Positions 1 through 6,984 of a stretch of 40,234 nucleotides of DNA are shown one piece after another. The notes below the pieces were generated by a model. That model did no database searches. It saw only the letters and a program-made list of their open reading frames with translations, and had not been told where the DNA came from. Each line of letters begins with the position of its first letter. Position 1 is the stretch's first letter. The DNA lies in the NCBI RefSeq assembly GCF_014490485.1, contig NZ_JACTVA010000049.1, positions 1 through 40,234 on the forward strand. The letters are read 5' to 3'. Source of the stretch: Teichococcus aerophilus. GTDB taxonomy: Bacteria > Pseudomonadota > Alphaproteobacteria > Acetobacterales > Acetobacteraceae. The position numbers and the translations under genes are program-made.

Positions 1-246
1 TGCGCTCGGGGCTGTGCCCGGGGCTGCGGTCGTGCTGCCGGTGGCGCCGGGCGCCGTGCCCATGGTGCCGGGCGCGGTGGCGGGCGGCGTCGTGGAGGGC
101 GGCGTCGTGGCCGGGGGCGGGTTCATGCCCGGGGCCGTGGTGGGCGAGTTGCTGCCGGTGCCCGGCTGCGGCGCGGTCTGCGCCATGGCGACGGGGGCGA
201 CGAGGAGAGAAGCAGCAAGTGCCAGTGCGGTCGATTTCGTGCGCAT
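1..246 (-). CDS. Secreted Thr/Pro/Ala-rich protein, 5' part only
   Basis: An open frame starts with ATG at 246 and runs without a stop to the left edge, so 82 codons are visible and the C-terminus is missing. The first 22 residues form a clear Sec signal peptide (basic start, hydrophobic core, cleavage near AMA-Q). The rest is low-complexity Thr, Pro, Ala and Gly with no recognisable domain. The start is well supported: GGGAG sits 7 bases before the ATG. The plus-strand Val/Pro/Gly-rich frame over the same bases is its shadow. I infer an exported, probably disordered periplasmic or surface protein; the function is unknown. Confidence 0.7.
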   Translation of the reverse strand, partial: MRTKSTALALAASLLVAPVAMAQTAPQPGTGSNSPTTAPGMNPPPATTPPSTTPPATAPGTMGTAPGATGSTTAAPGTAPSA

Positions 247-436
247 GCGTAGTCTCCCGTTGATGTTTATTGCGACGACGCAGTTTCGTCGTGTGGCTAG
301 TCAACGGGCGAGCGGGTGTTTGTTTGCGGCTTAAGCAGGAAAAATCGGCGTGTGCTGATCTGTACTGCGATGCGGCGAGAAACGTGGTGGTTGTATTTAT
401 GCTTTCGCTTCCGCTTGGCGTGGGCCTGCGGTGCGA

Positions 437-462
437 GGGGCCGGGAGGGAGACCCCGGCCCC
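437..462 (-). terminator. GC-rich hairpin downstream of the SDR gene
   Basis: GGGGCCGGG (437-445) pairs with CCCGGCCCC (454-462) just past the stop of the SDR gene. No T-run follows on either strand, so it may slow or protect transcripts rather than act as a classical intrinsic terminator. Confidence 0.4.
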
Positions 463-468
463 GTGGCG

Positions 469-1224
469 TCAGCCGCGGCCGACGAAGGGCATCTTGGTCG
501 CCATGATGGTCATGAACTGCACGTTCGCATCCAGCGGGAGAGAGGCCATGTGCAGCACGGCCTCACCCACATGGCGGGCGTCCATGCGGGGTTCCACCAT
601 CATGGTGCCGTTGGGCTGGGGCACGCCGTTGGTCATGCGCTGCGTCATCTCGGTGGCGGCGTTACCAATGTCGAGCTGGCCGCAGGCGATGTCCCACCGC
701 CGGCCGTCCAGGCTGAGCGACTTCGTCAGGCCGGTGATGGCGTGCTTGGTGGCGGTGTAGGGGGCGGAGAAGGGGCGCGGCGTGTGCGCGCTGATGGAGC
801 CGTTGTTGATGATGCGGCCGCCCTGCGGCTTCTGGTGCTTCATGATGCGGAAGGCCTGCTGGGCGCAAAGAAAGGCGCCGTTCAGGTTGGCGGCGACGGT
901 GCCGAACCAGTCTTCCAGCTTCAGCTCGTCCACATCCACCGCGGGGGCGCCGCGGCCGGCATTGTTGAACAGCAGGTCCAGCCGGCCCCACTTCTGCTCC
1001 ACCGCCTGGAACAGCGCGGCGACGGAGGCGGCATCGCCCACGTCGGTCGGCACGGCGAGGCAGCGTGTGCCGGCATCCCCGGCTTCGGCGATGGTGGCCT
1101 CCAGCGCATCGGCGCGGCGGCCGGCGAGGGCCACGCTCCAACCCGCGCCGAGCAGGGCGAGCGCGGCGGCGCGGCCGACGCCGCTGCCGGCGCCAGTGAC
1201 GACGGCGATTTTCGATTCAGCCAT
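469..1224 (-). CDS. SDR-family NAD(P)-dependent oxidoreductase
   Basis: A 251-residue classical short-chain dehydrogenase. Visible motifs are the Rossmann glycine motif TGAGSGVG (residues 10-17), NNAG (87-90), a conserved Asn in NLNG (113-116), Ser in the NGSIS segment (141-145), and catalytic Tyr156 and Lys160 in YTATK. The length is typical for the family. The start ATG is preceded by AAGGGG about 9 bases upstream. The residue after the second strand is Arg (AGRR), which often goes with NADPH preference, but this is weak evidence. It stands alone between unrelated genes, so the substrate cannot be inferred. It could be a 3-oxoacyl-type reductase or a polyol/steroid-type dehydrogenase. Confidence 0.9.
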   Translation of the reverse strand: MAESKIAVVTGAGSGVGRAAALALLGAGWSVALAGRRADALEATIAEAGDAGTRCLAVPTDVGDAASVAALFQAVEQKWGRLDLLFNNAGRGAPAVDVDELKLEDWFGTVAANLNGAFLCAQQAFRIMKHQKPQGGRIINNGSISAHTPRPFSAPYTATKHAITGLTKSLSLDGRRWDIACGQLDIGNAATEMTQRMTNGVPQPNGTMMVEPRMDARHVGEAVLHMASLPLDANVQFMTIMATKMPFVGRG

Positions 1225-1355
1225 GCGGACGTTTCCCCTTCAGGATTGTATGGCCCAGGTTTGCCACCCACCCCCTGGCCACGCCGTTGCCGGCGGCCCA
1301 GGGCGGGGCCTGGTATCTGGCCGCGCGGCGATTCCCACAGCCGCGGCCATAAGGC

Positions 1356-1428
1356 CATGATGCGTTCACGCGCGGCGCGGCGCCATGCTCCGTGGGCGGA
1401 TTTGGCGGCGTGATCCTGGCTTTTCGGC
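1356..1428 (+). repeat. Dispersed intergenic repeat, copy 1
   Basis: A segment of about 73 bases between the SDR and HD-GYP genes matches 12203-12273 in the same orientation. The first 35 bases agree at 29 positions. A shared GCGTGAT heptamer follows after exactly 17 bases in both copies, then a (C)TTTTCGG-like tail. It has partial internal symmetry (CATGATGCG and CGCCATG). This suggests a small REP/RIME-like intergenic element. Confidence 0.55.
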
Positions 1429-1452
1429 GGAATTGCGTGGGCGGGCTGGCGC

Positions 1453-2238
1453 CTACCAGGGGCAGGGTGGCAGGCCGAGGGCGTTTTCCAGCCGGTGGGA
1501 GAGCAGGAGGCCCTGGCCGGCGCGCGGGCGCCACTGGCCGGGCGCGGCATCCAGCCCTAGTTCCTGCCGGAAGGCGGGGCCGAGGCCTTCGACCAGCAGG
1601 CGAGCGAAGCTGGGGGCGAACTGGGTGCCGGAGCAGGCTTCCACCTCGGCCAGCGCCTCGGCCACTGTCAGGCGGGGGCGGTAGGCGCGGCCGGGCTCGA
1701 TCATGGCGACGAAGGAATCGGCGACGCAGGCGGCGCGGGCGAGGGGGATGATGCTGTCCCCCGCCTTGCCGCTGGGGTAGCCGCCGCCCTGCCAGCGTTC
1801 GTGGTGGTCCAGCGCCGTGGCGATGACCTGGGGCGGGAAGCGCAGGGAGGCGAGGGTCTGGGCGCCGCCGGCGGAATGGGCACGGATGATCTCCATCTCC
1901 TCCCGCGTCAGGCGCCTTGCGGCGTCCAGCACGGCGGTGGGGACGAAGAGCTTGCCGAGGTCGTGCATCAGCCCGGCGGAGACCACCAAAGCGGGGTCGC
2001 CGATGACGCCGGGACGGTGCTCGGCCATGGCCAGCATGACGGTGGCGACGCGGATGGAGTGGTCGGCCGTGGGCGGGTGGTGTTCACGGATGGCGGCGAG
2101 CAGGCGGACGCTCTGGCGGGAGAGGGTGCCGTCGCCGGTAGGGTCGGGGTGGGGGGCGGTGGGCGTGGCGGGGCGAAGGCCGGGTGACGGCGCTTCCCGT
2201 TCAGGCTGGCGGGGGCCAGTCGGGGCAACTGACGTCAA
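1453..2238 (-). CDS. HD-GYP domain protein, probable c-di-GMP phosphodiesterase
   Basis: The gene has an open N-terminal linker of about 45 residues and then an HD-GYP domain. With a TTG start at 2238 (261 aa) the motifs are HDLGK near residues 92-96, HxxxG, HHERWQGGGYP (145-155), a VAD motif and RAYR. The usual Asp of the HHExxDGxGYP motif is Gln here, but the metal-binding His and Asp residues are present. HD-GYP proteins hydrolyse c-di-GMP to pGpG or GMP. The frame stays open to an ATG at 2460, but that would overlap the upstream regulator gene by 155 bases. TTG at 2238 has GAGG about 8 bases upstream, so I prefer it; the start is uncertain. It is the last gene of a three-gene signalling operon. 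Confidence 0.8.
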   Translation of the reverse strand: MTSVAPTGPRQPEREAPSPGLRPATPTAPHPDPTGDGTLSRQSVRLLAAIREHHPPTADHSIRVATVMLAMAEHRPGVIGDPALVVSAGLMHDLGKLFVPTAVLDAARRLTREEMEIIRAHSAGGAQTLASLRFPPQVIATALDHHERWQGGGYPSGKAGDSIIPLARAACVADSFVAMIEPGRAYRPRLTVAEALAEVEACSGTQFAPSFARLLVEGLGPAFRQELGLDAAPGQWRPRAGQGLLLSHRLENALGLPPCPW

Positions 2239-2305
2239 GGAAGGCGCCTCTTCTGGCTGAGCGCTGGTGGAGGCGAGCCGGGCCGGGATGCGGCCTGAAA
2301 TGGCG

Positions 2306-3052
2306 CTACCAGACCAAGCGGTAGCCGCGGCCGCGGACGGCCGTGACGCGGATGCGGCCCCCGGAGGCCCGCAGCAGCTTCTGCCGCAGGGAGGAGGCGA
2401 ACTGGTCCACGCCGCGTTGCTGAGGTTGCAGAGCATAGCCGAGCACACGCTTGGCAACAAGCGAACGCTCCGCCACCCTGTCCGGCGCTGCGAGCATGAT
2501 TTCCAGCAGCCCGGCCTCGGCGCCGGTCAGGCGGTATTCGCGCCCGTCCCGGCCGAGCAGGCGCTGGCGTTGCGGGTCCAGCAGCACGTCGGCGGCCTCA
2601 ATGCTGGACATGGAGGGGTCGGGGTCCTCCAGCCGCCGCAGCAGGGCGCGCAGGCGGGCCACCGTCTCCCGCGCCGGGAAGGGCGGGGTGAGCACGTCGT
2701 CGGCGCCGAGTTCCAGCCCGGCGGCACGGTCCGCCTCCGAGTCCTGGGTGGAGAGCATGATGACGCCGCGATCCCGCCGGCCGGCGATGTCCCGCAACAC
2801 CAGCAGGCCGCTGCCGTCGGGCAGGGAGAGATCCACCAGGGCGATGCGGGCGGCATCGAGGTCGGCGGCGCGGGCGGCGGCGATGCTGCCGGCGATGCGG
2901 ACGTCGAAATCGGCGTTCTCAAGGATGCCGGCGAGGCTGGCGGCGATGGCGGGATCGGCTTCGACCAGCAGGACGCGGACGCGCTGCTGCGCGCGCGCTG
3001 GCCGGCGCGCGGCGGGTTCTGGCCCGGTTGCGGCTGTGGACGCTCTGCCCAT
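2306..3052 (-). CDS. OmpR-family response regulator with degenerate receiver
   Basis: A 248-residue protein with an N-terminal receiver (about 25-140) and a C-terminal winged-helix DNA-binding domain (about 155-247, ending RGRGYRLVW). The phosphoacceptor position is kept (Asp74 in VDLSLPDG). The acidic pair is Glu31-Ala32 instead of two acids, and the invariant Lys of the KPF motif is Pro (TPPF, 122-125). In typical receivers these residues bind Mg2+ and couple phosphorylation to the conformational change, so this one may be weakly phosphorylated or respond by another route. It lies between the Cache-GAF-PAS-REC gene (68-base gap) and the HD-GYP gene, all in one direction, which suggests a joint pathway. 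The target promoters are unknown. Confidence 0.85.
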   Translation of the reverse strand: MGRASTAATGPEPAARRPARAQQRVRVLLVEADPAIAASLAGILENADFDVRIAGSIAAARAADLDAARIALVDLSLPDGSGLLVLRDIAGRRDRGVIMLSTQDSEADRAAGLELGADDVLTPPFPARETVARLRALLRRLEDPDPSMSSIEAADVLLDPQRQRLLGRDGREYRLTGAEAGLLEIMLAAPDRVAERSLVAKRVLGYALQPQQRGVDQFASSLRQKLLRASGGRIRVTAVRGRGYRLVW

Positions 3053-3120
3053 GCGGCGCAGACTAGCGCTTCACGAGCGCTTTACCAACCTCTGGGTGTA
3101 TGAGGTCTTGGGCTTTGCAA

Positions 3121-5295
3121 TTATGCCGGGCGTGGGGCCGGCCCGTGCAACGCACCATGCAGGCGGGCCAGCAGGGTGGCGGGGTCGCAGGGCTTGGCCA
3201 TCATCGCTTCTCCGGCGGCATCGTGGTCCTCCTCGCTCAGGGCATAGCCAGACATCAACAGAACGCGCAGGCCGGGCAGACGTTCCCGCGCCAGGGCGGC
3301 GAGGCGGGGGCCGCTGATGCCGCCGGGCATGATGACGTCCGACAGCAGCAGGTCCGGGTGCAGGCCCTGGTCCAGCGCCGCCAGGGCGGCGGGACCGTCT
3401 TCCAGCGCCGTGACGCGGTAGCCCATGCGGCCGAGCTGCTGGGCGAGGCGGGCGCGCAGCGGGGCTTCATCCTCCACCAGCAGAACGTGCTCCTGGGTGG
3501 GGGCGGGCTCGGGCGGGGCGGGCGTGGGGTCGGCCGGCTGGTCCTGGGTGGCGGGGATTTCGCTGAAGAAGACGCCGACGCCGTCGCCCGCCGCGAAGGC
3601 GTTGAACCTGAGGCGGTAGTGGCCGTCCTCGAAGGCTTGCTCGAAGCTGCGGGGCTGGCCGGTGGCGGCGACGGCGTGCAGATGCTCGAACAACGGCAGG
3701 TCCACCAGGTGCGGGAAGATATCCCACATGGCGGCGACGGGCAGCCCGCCGTCCGGCCGCAGCCCGCCGCCCTGCTGGATCAGGTGGCGGGCGGCGGCGT
3801 TGGCGTAGGTGATGCGCCAGGCGGCATCCAGCGCGACGAAGCCGTTCTCCATGGCTTCCAGCAGGCGTTCCATGCGGCCACGGGCGGTGCGGGCATCCTG
3901 CGCCGCGCGCTGGGCGGCGGCGAGCAGGCGGCGGTTGGTGATGGCGATGCCGGCCACCCGGGCCAGTTGCGCCAGCACCGCTTCCTCATCCGCCGAGAAG
4001 CGACAGGCGCGGCTGGCGACGGTGAGGGTGCCGAGGGGGGCGCCATCCTCCCGCCGCATGGCGATGCCGAGGCGGGCTGGCAGGCCTTGGGTGGCCGGGA
4101 CGGCGTGGGGGACCAAGGCGTCCTCCCGCGGGCTCCAGGCCTCCAGCGCGGAGAGGATGTCCTGGGGGAGGGGATTGTCGGGGTCGTTGGAGAAGGTGAC
4201 CTGCGGTGCGGTGCTGTCCTCGTGCAGGGTGATGCAGGCGTAGGGGACGGCCAGCGTCTCCCGCGTCAGGCGGGCGATGTAGCTGAGAAGGGCCGGGAGT
4301 TCCGGCCTGGTGGCGATGCCGGCGGCGCCGTCGGCCAGGCGTTGCAGGCGCGCGGTGGCGGCGGCCTGCGTGGCGACGCGGCGGCTTGCCTCCCGCTCCA
4401 GCAGCAGAATGGCCAGGGCGGCGGCGGCGATGAGCAGCACGGTGAGGGTGGCGCCCATCGTGGCGCGCTGCTGCCAGCGGGTGATGGCCGGGCTGTTGGC
4501 GAGGCCGAGCGAAACGACGATTGGATAGCCGGGCACCGGGCGAACGGCCATGTAGCGGGCCACGCCGTCCAGGGATGAGGTGCTGATGCCGTCCCAGTTA
4601 GTGGCCCGGCTGATGAAGGGGCCCAGCCTGGCGGCGTTGGGCATCGGCTGGCCGATCATGGCCTGTGGCAGGGCGGGGATGCGGGCGAGGATGCGGGCCT
4701 GGCGATCCAGCACCGCGACGCTGGATTCGGGGCCGAGCTGGAGGCGGGCGTAGAAATCCTGCAGCAGGCGGACCGGCAGCAGCGCCACGGCCAGATTGCC
4801 ATCCCCGATGCGCCGGGACAGGGGCAGCAGGGCGCCGGCGGCGGCCTGCAGCGGCTGGCCGATCAGGGCCTGGCGCTGCGGTTCGGCCGGCAGGGCGGCG
4901 GCGAGGCCGGCGAGGGCGGCGGGGCTGACCCCCTGCAATTGCCGGCGGCTTTCCGGCGTGGCCTGCAGGATGTCGCCCTGCGCACCGAGCAGGACGAGGG
5001 CGACATCGTCCGGTGCCGCTTGCTCCCGCTGCGAGAGGGCGGAGAGGAAGGCGGAGGGCAGGTTCAGTGAGTCGGCGGTGCCGGCGTGGTCGATGCCCAG
5101 CAGCATCTGTTCCAGCCCGCCGAGGATGGCGCCGGCCTGCGCCGCCACCGTATCCGCCAGCGAGCCGGCTTCCCGCAGCACCTGCCGCTCCGTCGCCGCG
5201 CGGTCCTGCCACAGGTAGAACCAGACGCCACCGCCGGCCGAAAGGACGATGGCGCCGAGCAGGGCAAGCGGGGCGAGGCGGCGGGCGGAGGGCAT
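3121..5295 (-). CDS. Membrane sensor: Cache-GAF-PAS with C-terminal receiver, no kinase
   Basis: About 724 residues. Order: TM1 (about 9-30), a periplasmic region of about 250 residues that looks like a double Cache sensor, TM2 (about 281-300), a GAF-like domain (about 330-455), a short coiled segment, a PAS domain (about 475-580), a Pro-rich linker and a receiver (about 603-720). The receiver keeps the acidic pair (VEDE), phosphoacceptor Asp653 (SDVIMPGG), Ser (LMSGY) and Lys (AKPC). I see no HisKA or HATPase domain: no phosphorylatable His box and no N, G1 or G2 boxes between PAS and receiver. It therefore resembles a hybrid histidine kinase with its catalytic core removed. The chosen ATG at 5295 puts a short basic segment right before TM1. 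An in-frame TTG at 5361 would add 22 residues. Confidence 0.8.
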   Translation of the reverse strand: MPSARRLAPLALLGAIVLSAGGGVWFYLWQDRAATERQVLREAGSLADTVAAQAGAILGGLEQMLLGIDHAGTADSLNLPSAFLSALSQREQAAPDDVALVLLGAQGDILQATPESRRQLQGVSPAALAGLAAALPAEPQRQALIGQPLQAAAGALLPLSRRIGDGNLAVALLPVRLLQDFYARLQLGPESSVAVLDRQARILARIPALPQAMIGQPMPNAARLGPFISRATNWDGISTSSLDGVARYMAVRPVPGYPIVVSLGLANSPAITRWQQRATMGATLTVLLIAAAALAILLLEREASRRVATQAAATARLQRLADGAAGIATRPELPALLSYIARLTRETLAVPYACITLHEDSTAPQVTFSNDPDNPLPQDILSALEAWSPREDALVPHAVPATQGLPARLGIAMRREDGAPLGTLTVASRACRFSADEEAVLAQLARVAGIAITNRRLLAAAQRAAQDARTARGRMERLLEAMENGFVALDAAWRITYANAAARHLIQQGGGLRPDGGLPVAAMWDIFPHLVDLPLFEHLHAVAATGQPRSFEQAFEDGHYRLRFNAFAAGDGVGVFFSEIPATQDQPADPTPAPPEPAPTQEHVLLVEDEAPLRARLAQQLGRMGYRVTALEDGPAALAALDQGLHPDLLLSDVIMPGGISGPRLAALARERLPGLRVLLMSGYALSEEDHDAAGEAMMAKPCDPATLLARLHGALHGPAPRPA

Positions 5296-5495
5296 GAATC
5301 GCCGCCAGGCGGTTGCCTGGACGGCCGGGCCAGCGATCGCGTTGGGCGTGCCGTCAGGCAAGGAGGGGAGTCATGATGCTAAGGCGATGCTTGTGCGGCC
5401 GGAACGGAGCGGCCCGCAATAGATAAGCGTTGCCTGCGCCGTAATTTCGCGGGCGCCGCAGGTGGGGGGGCCCGGGCAGGGGCCTGGATAATGTC

Positions 5496-6572
5496 TCAGG
5501 CAAGCAGGGGAAGGCGTTCCGCCATGGCGATGTGCGACAGCAGGGTGAGGGCGGCGGCGTAGTAGTCCTGCGCCTCGGCCACCGAGGGGAGCGGCACGGT
5601 GCTGGGCGCCATGTTGCCGGCCACCCGCGCCACGGCCTGCTGGCCGGAGTTGAGCGGGTAGGAGGCGGGGGTGTTGTCCGTCAGCGAGACCCAGGCCGGC
5701 TGGAAGGCGCGGCCGGGCTGGGTCCAGAACGCGACGGCGGCGGTGGCGGCGGGTTCGCGCGCCATGCCGGCCCAGGCGAGGTAGAGCGGCACGCGGACGG
5801 CATCGTAGGAGAAGCGCGGCTCCCACCCCGGGGCGATGCTGGGGCGGCCGCCGGCGCGGGGCAGACGGACCCAATCCGGCGGCAGGCCGTAGCGGCCGAA
5901 GCGGGCTTCGCGCAGCATGGCCACGCCATCCCGGTACAGGTCGGCCCACGGGTTGTTGGCGCCGCCGAGGGCGGCGAAATCGGCGAAGGCGGGGAAGACG
6001 TAGTAGGACGGGTTGGCCACCACGTGGTCCCGGTGGTCGAAGCCGAAGGCGGCGGGCAGCAGGACGGTGCGGCCGCCGATGGTGCGGACGCAGAGGCGGG
6101 CGAGGTCGTTGCAGATGTCGCTGGCCATCTGCCGCAGTTCCGGCCGCTGCCAGCGATGCGAGGCGCGCAGCAGGGCCCAGGCGATGAAGATGTCGCCATC
6201 GGCGGCGTTGTTGCCGTCCTCGACCGGGCGGGCGCGGTCGGGGCGCCACTGCCAGGCATGCAGGGCGTCGTTCGGCCGCTTCAAGGCGCGCTGGGTCCAG
6301 GCGAGGAGCTGGTCGAAGGTGGCGCGGTCATCATGCGCCTCGGCCATCAGCAGGGCCCAGCCCTGGCCTTCGGAGTGGGAGGTGTTGCCATTGCCGGTGT
6401 CGATGACGCGACCTTCGCGGCTGACGAAGCGGTCGCGGAACAGGACCCATTCGGCATTGGAGGGCGAGCGCGAGACGGCGCGGTAATCGGCGTGGCCCTT
6501 GTTCGACCGCGTGGTGCCGCAGATCGCCAGGGCTGCCAGAGCTGCAAAACCTCGCCGCGTCATCGTCCGCAT
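5496..6572 (-). CDS. Glycoside hydrolase family 8, probable endo-1,4-beta-glucanase
   Basis: A 358-residue exported enzyme. Residues 1-28 form a signal with a twin-arginine-like TRRGFA before the hydrophobic core, so Tat export is possible. The GH8 family pattern is clear: HSEGQGWALLMAEA with the likely general acid Glu68, then NNAADGDIFIAWALLRA (122-138) with family Asp residues, then YYVFPAFADFAAL. The closest family I recognise is BcsZ/CMCax, the cellulase found with bacterial cellulose synthase, but no bcs genes are in the window. It is separated from the sensor operon downstream and has a 412-base gap upstream. AGGTGA lies about 7 bases before the ATG. The substrate could be cellulose or another beta-1,4-glycan. 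Confidence 0.85.
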   Translation of the reverse strand: MRTMTRRGFAALAALAICGTTRSNKGHADYRAVSRSPSNAEWVLFRDRFVSREGRVIDTGNGNTSHSEGQGWALLMAEAHDDRATFDQLLAWTQRALKRPNDALHAWQWRPDRARPVEDGNNAADGDIFIAWALLRASHRWQRPELRQMASDICNDLARLCVRTIGGRTVLLPAAFGFDHRDHVVANPSYYVFPAFADFAALGGANNPWADLYRDGVAMLREARFGRYGLPPDWVRLPRAGGRPSIAPGWEPRFSYDAVRVPLYLAWAGMAREPAATAAVAFWTQPGRAFQPAWVSLTDNTPASYPLNSGQQAVARVAGNMAPSTVPLPSVAEAQDYYAAALTLLSHIAMAERLPLLA

Positions 6573-6727
6573 CTTGCGTCACCTGGCTGGGCTACGGGCT
6601 GCGATGCCGTTTGGCAGGCCAACCCGAATGAAGTGCTTGAAGGTGATTATGCACGCGCAGGATGCAGGGATTAAGGACAACTATCCGTGAATGTGTAAGA
6701 TAATCTGACGGGAGGTGATCGGATAGA

Positions 6728-6799
6728 ATGTGTTTTATCAAGAGGTTGAATGAATTTTTGCGGTGCCGCTCAAGCCGCTCTTTCTTTCGGATAGTGTAA
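6728..6799 (+). CDS. Possible 23-residue mini-ORF with very strong SD
   Basis: An ATG-initiated frame of 23 codons ending in TAA, preceded by GGAGGTGATC at 6711-6720, a ten-base complement of the 16S rRNA 3' end. The spacing from GGAGG to ATG is 12 bases, somewhat long. The peptide is basic and Phe/Arg-rich and matches nothing I know. It may be a real small protein, a leader peptide or chance. Confidence 0.2.
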   Translation: MCFIKRLNEFLRCRSSRSFFRIV

Positions 6800-6916
6800 A
6801 CAACCCCGCCGCCGTGGGGTGGGCGAATTTACAACCGTGACCACGGCATCGCCACCTGGAGCGGGGCCGGACCACGTCTTTTCAGAGGCTTCGCGCATGT
6901 TCCTCGCCTGCCATGC

Positions 6917-6947
6917 AAAACGGGCCAGCAGATGTCCTGCTGGCCCG
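6917..6947 (-). terminator. Intrinsic terminator of treY
   Basis: On the minus strand, a perfect 11-bp stem CGGGCCAGCAG / CTGCTGGCCCG with a 5-base loop is followed directly by TTTT. It lies about 40 bases past the treY stop. It is one of the best classical rho-independent terminators in the window. Confidence 0.9.
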
Positions 6948-6984
6948 GTGTTGCGTCGGATCGTGGCGGCGAGTGCTGCCGGAG

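Larger units (their letters stand above)
6573..6984. other. 412-base intergenic gap, partly AT-richer than the surroundings
   Basis: The stretch from about 6640 to 6830 has visibly lower GC content than the rest of the window. It holds a tiny plus-strand frame (6728-6799) behind a sequence identical to the anti-anti-Shine-Dalgarno (6711-6720), and a strong minus-strand terminator (6917-6947). It should also contain the promoter of the GH8 gene, but I see no confident -35/-10 pair. Confidence 0.5.

Noticed and set aside
14-334. Plus-strand Val/Pro/Gly-rich frame at the left edge
   Set aside because: It mirrors a minus-strand frame with a good ribosome site and signal peptide; it has no good ribosome site or domain of its own.
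5496-6572. Lipoprotein signal in the GH8 protein
   Set aside because: The Cys at residue 18 is preceded by Ile, not Gly, Ala or Ser, so the lipobox is not convincing.
6711-6720. Fragment of a 16S rRNA 3' end
   Set aside because: Only ten bases match, and no further rRNA sequence lies on either side; it is better read as a Shine-Dalgarno-like sequence or chance.
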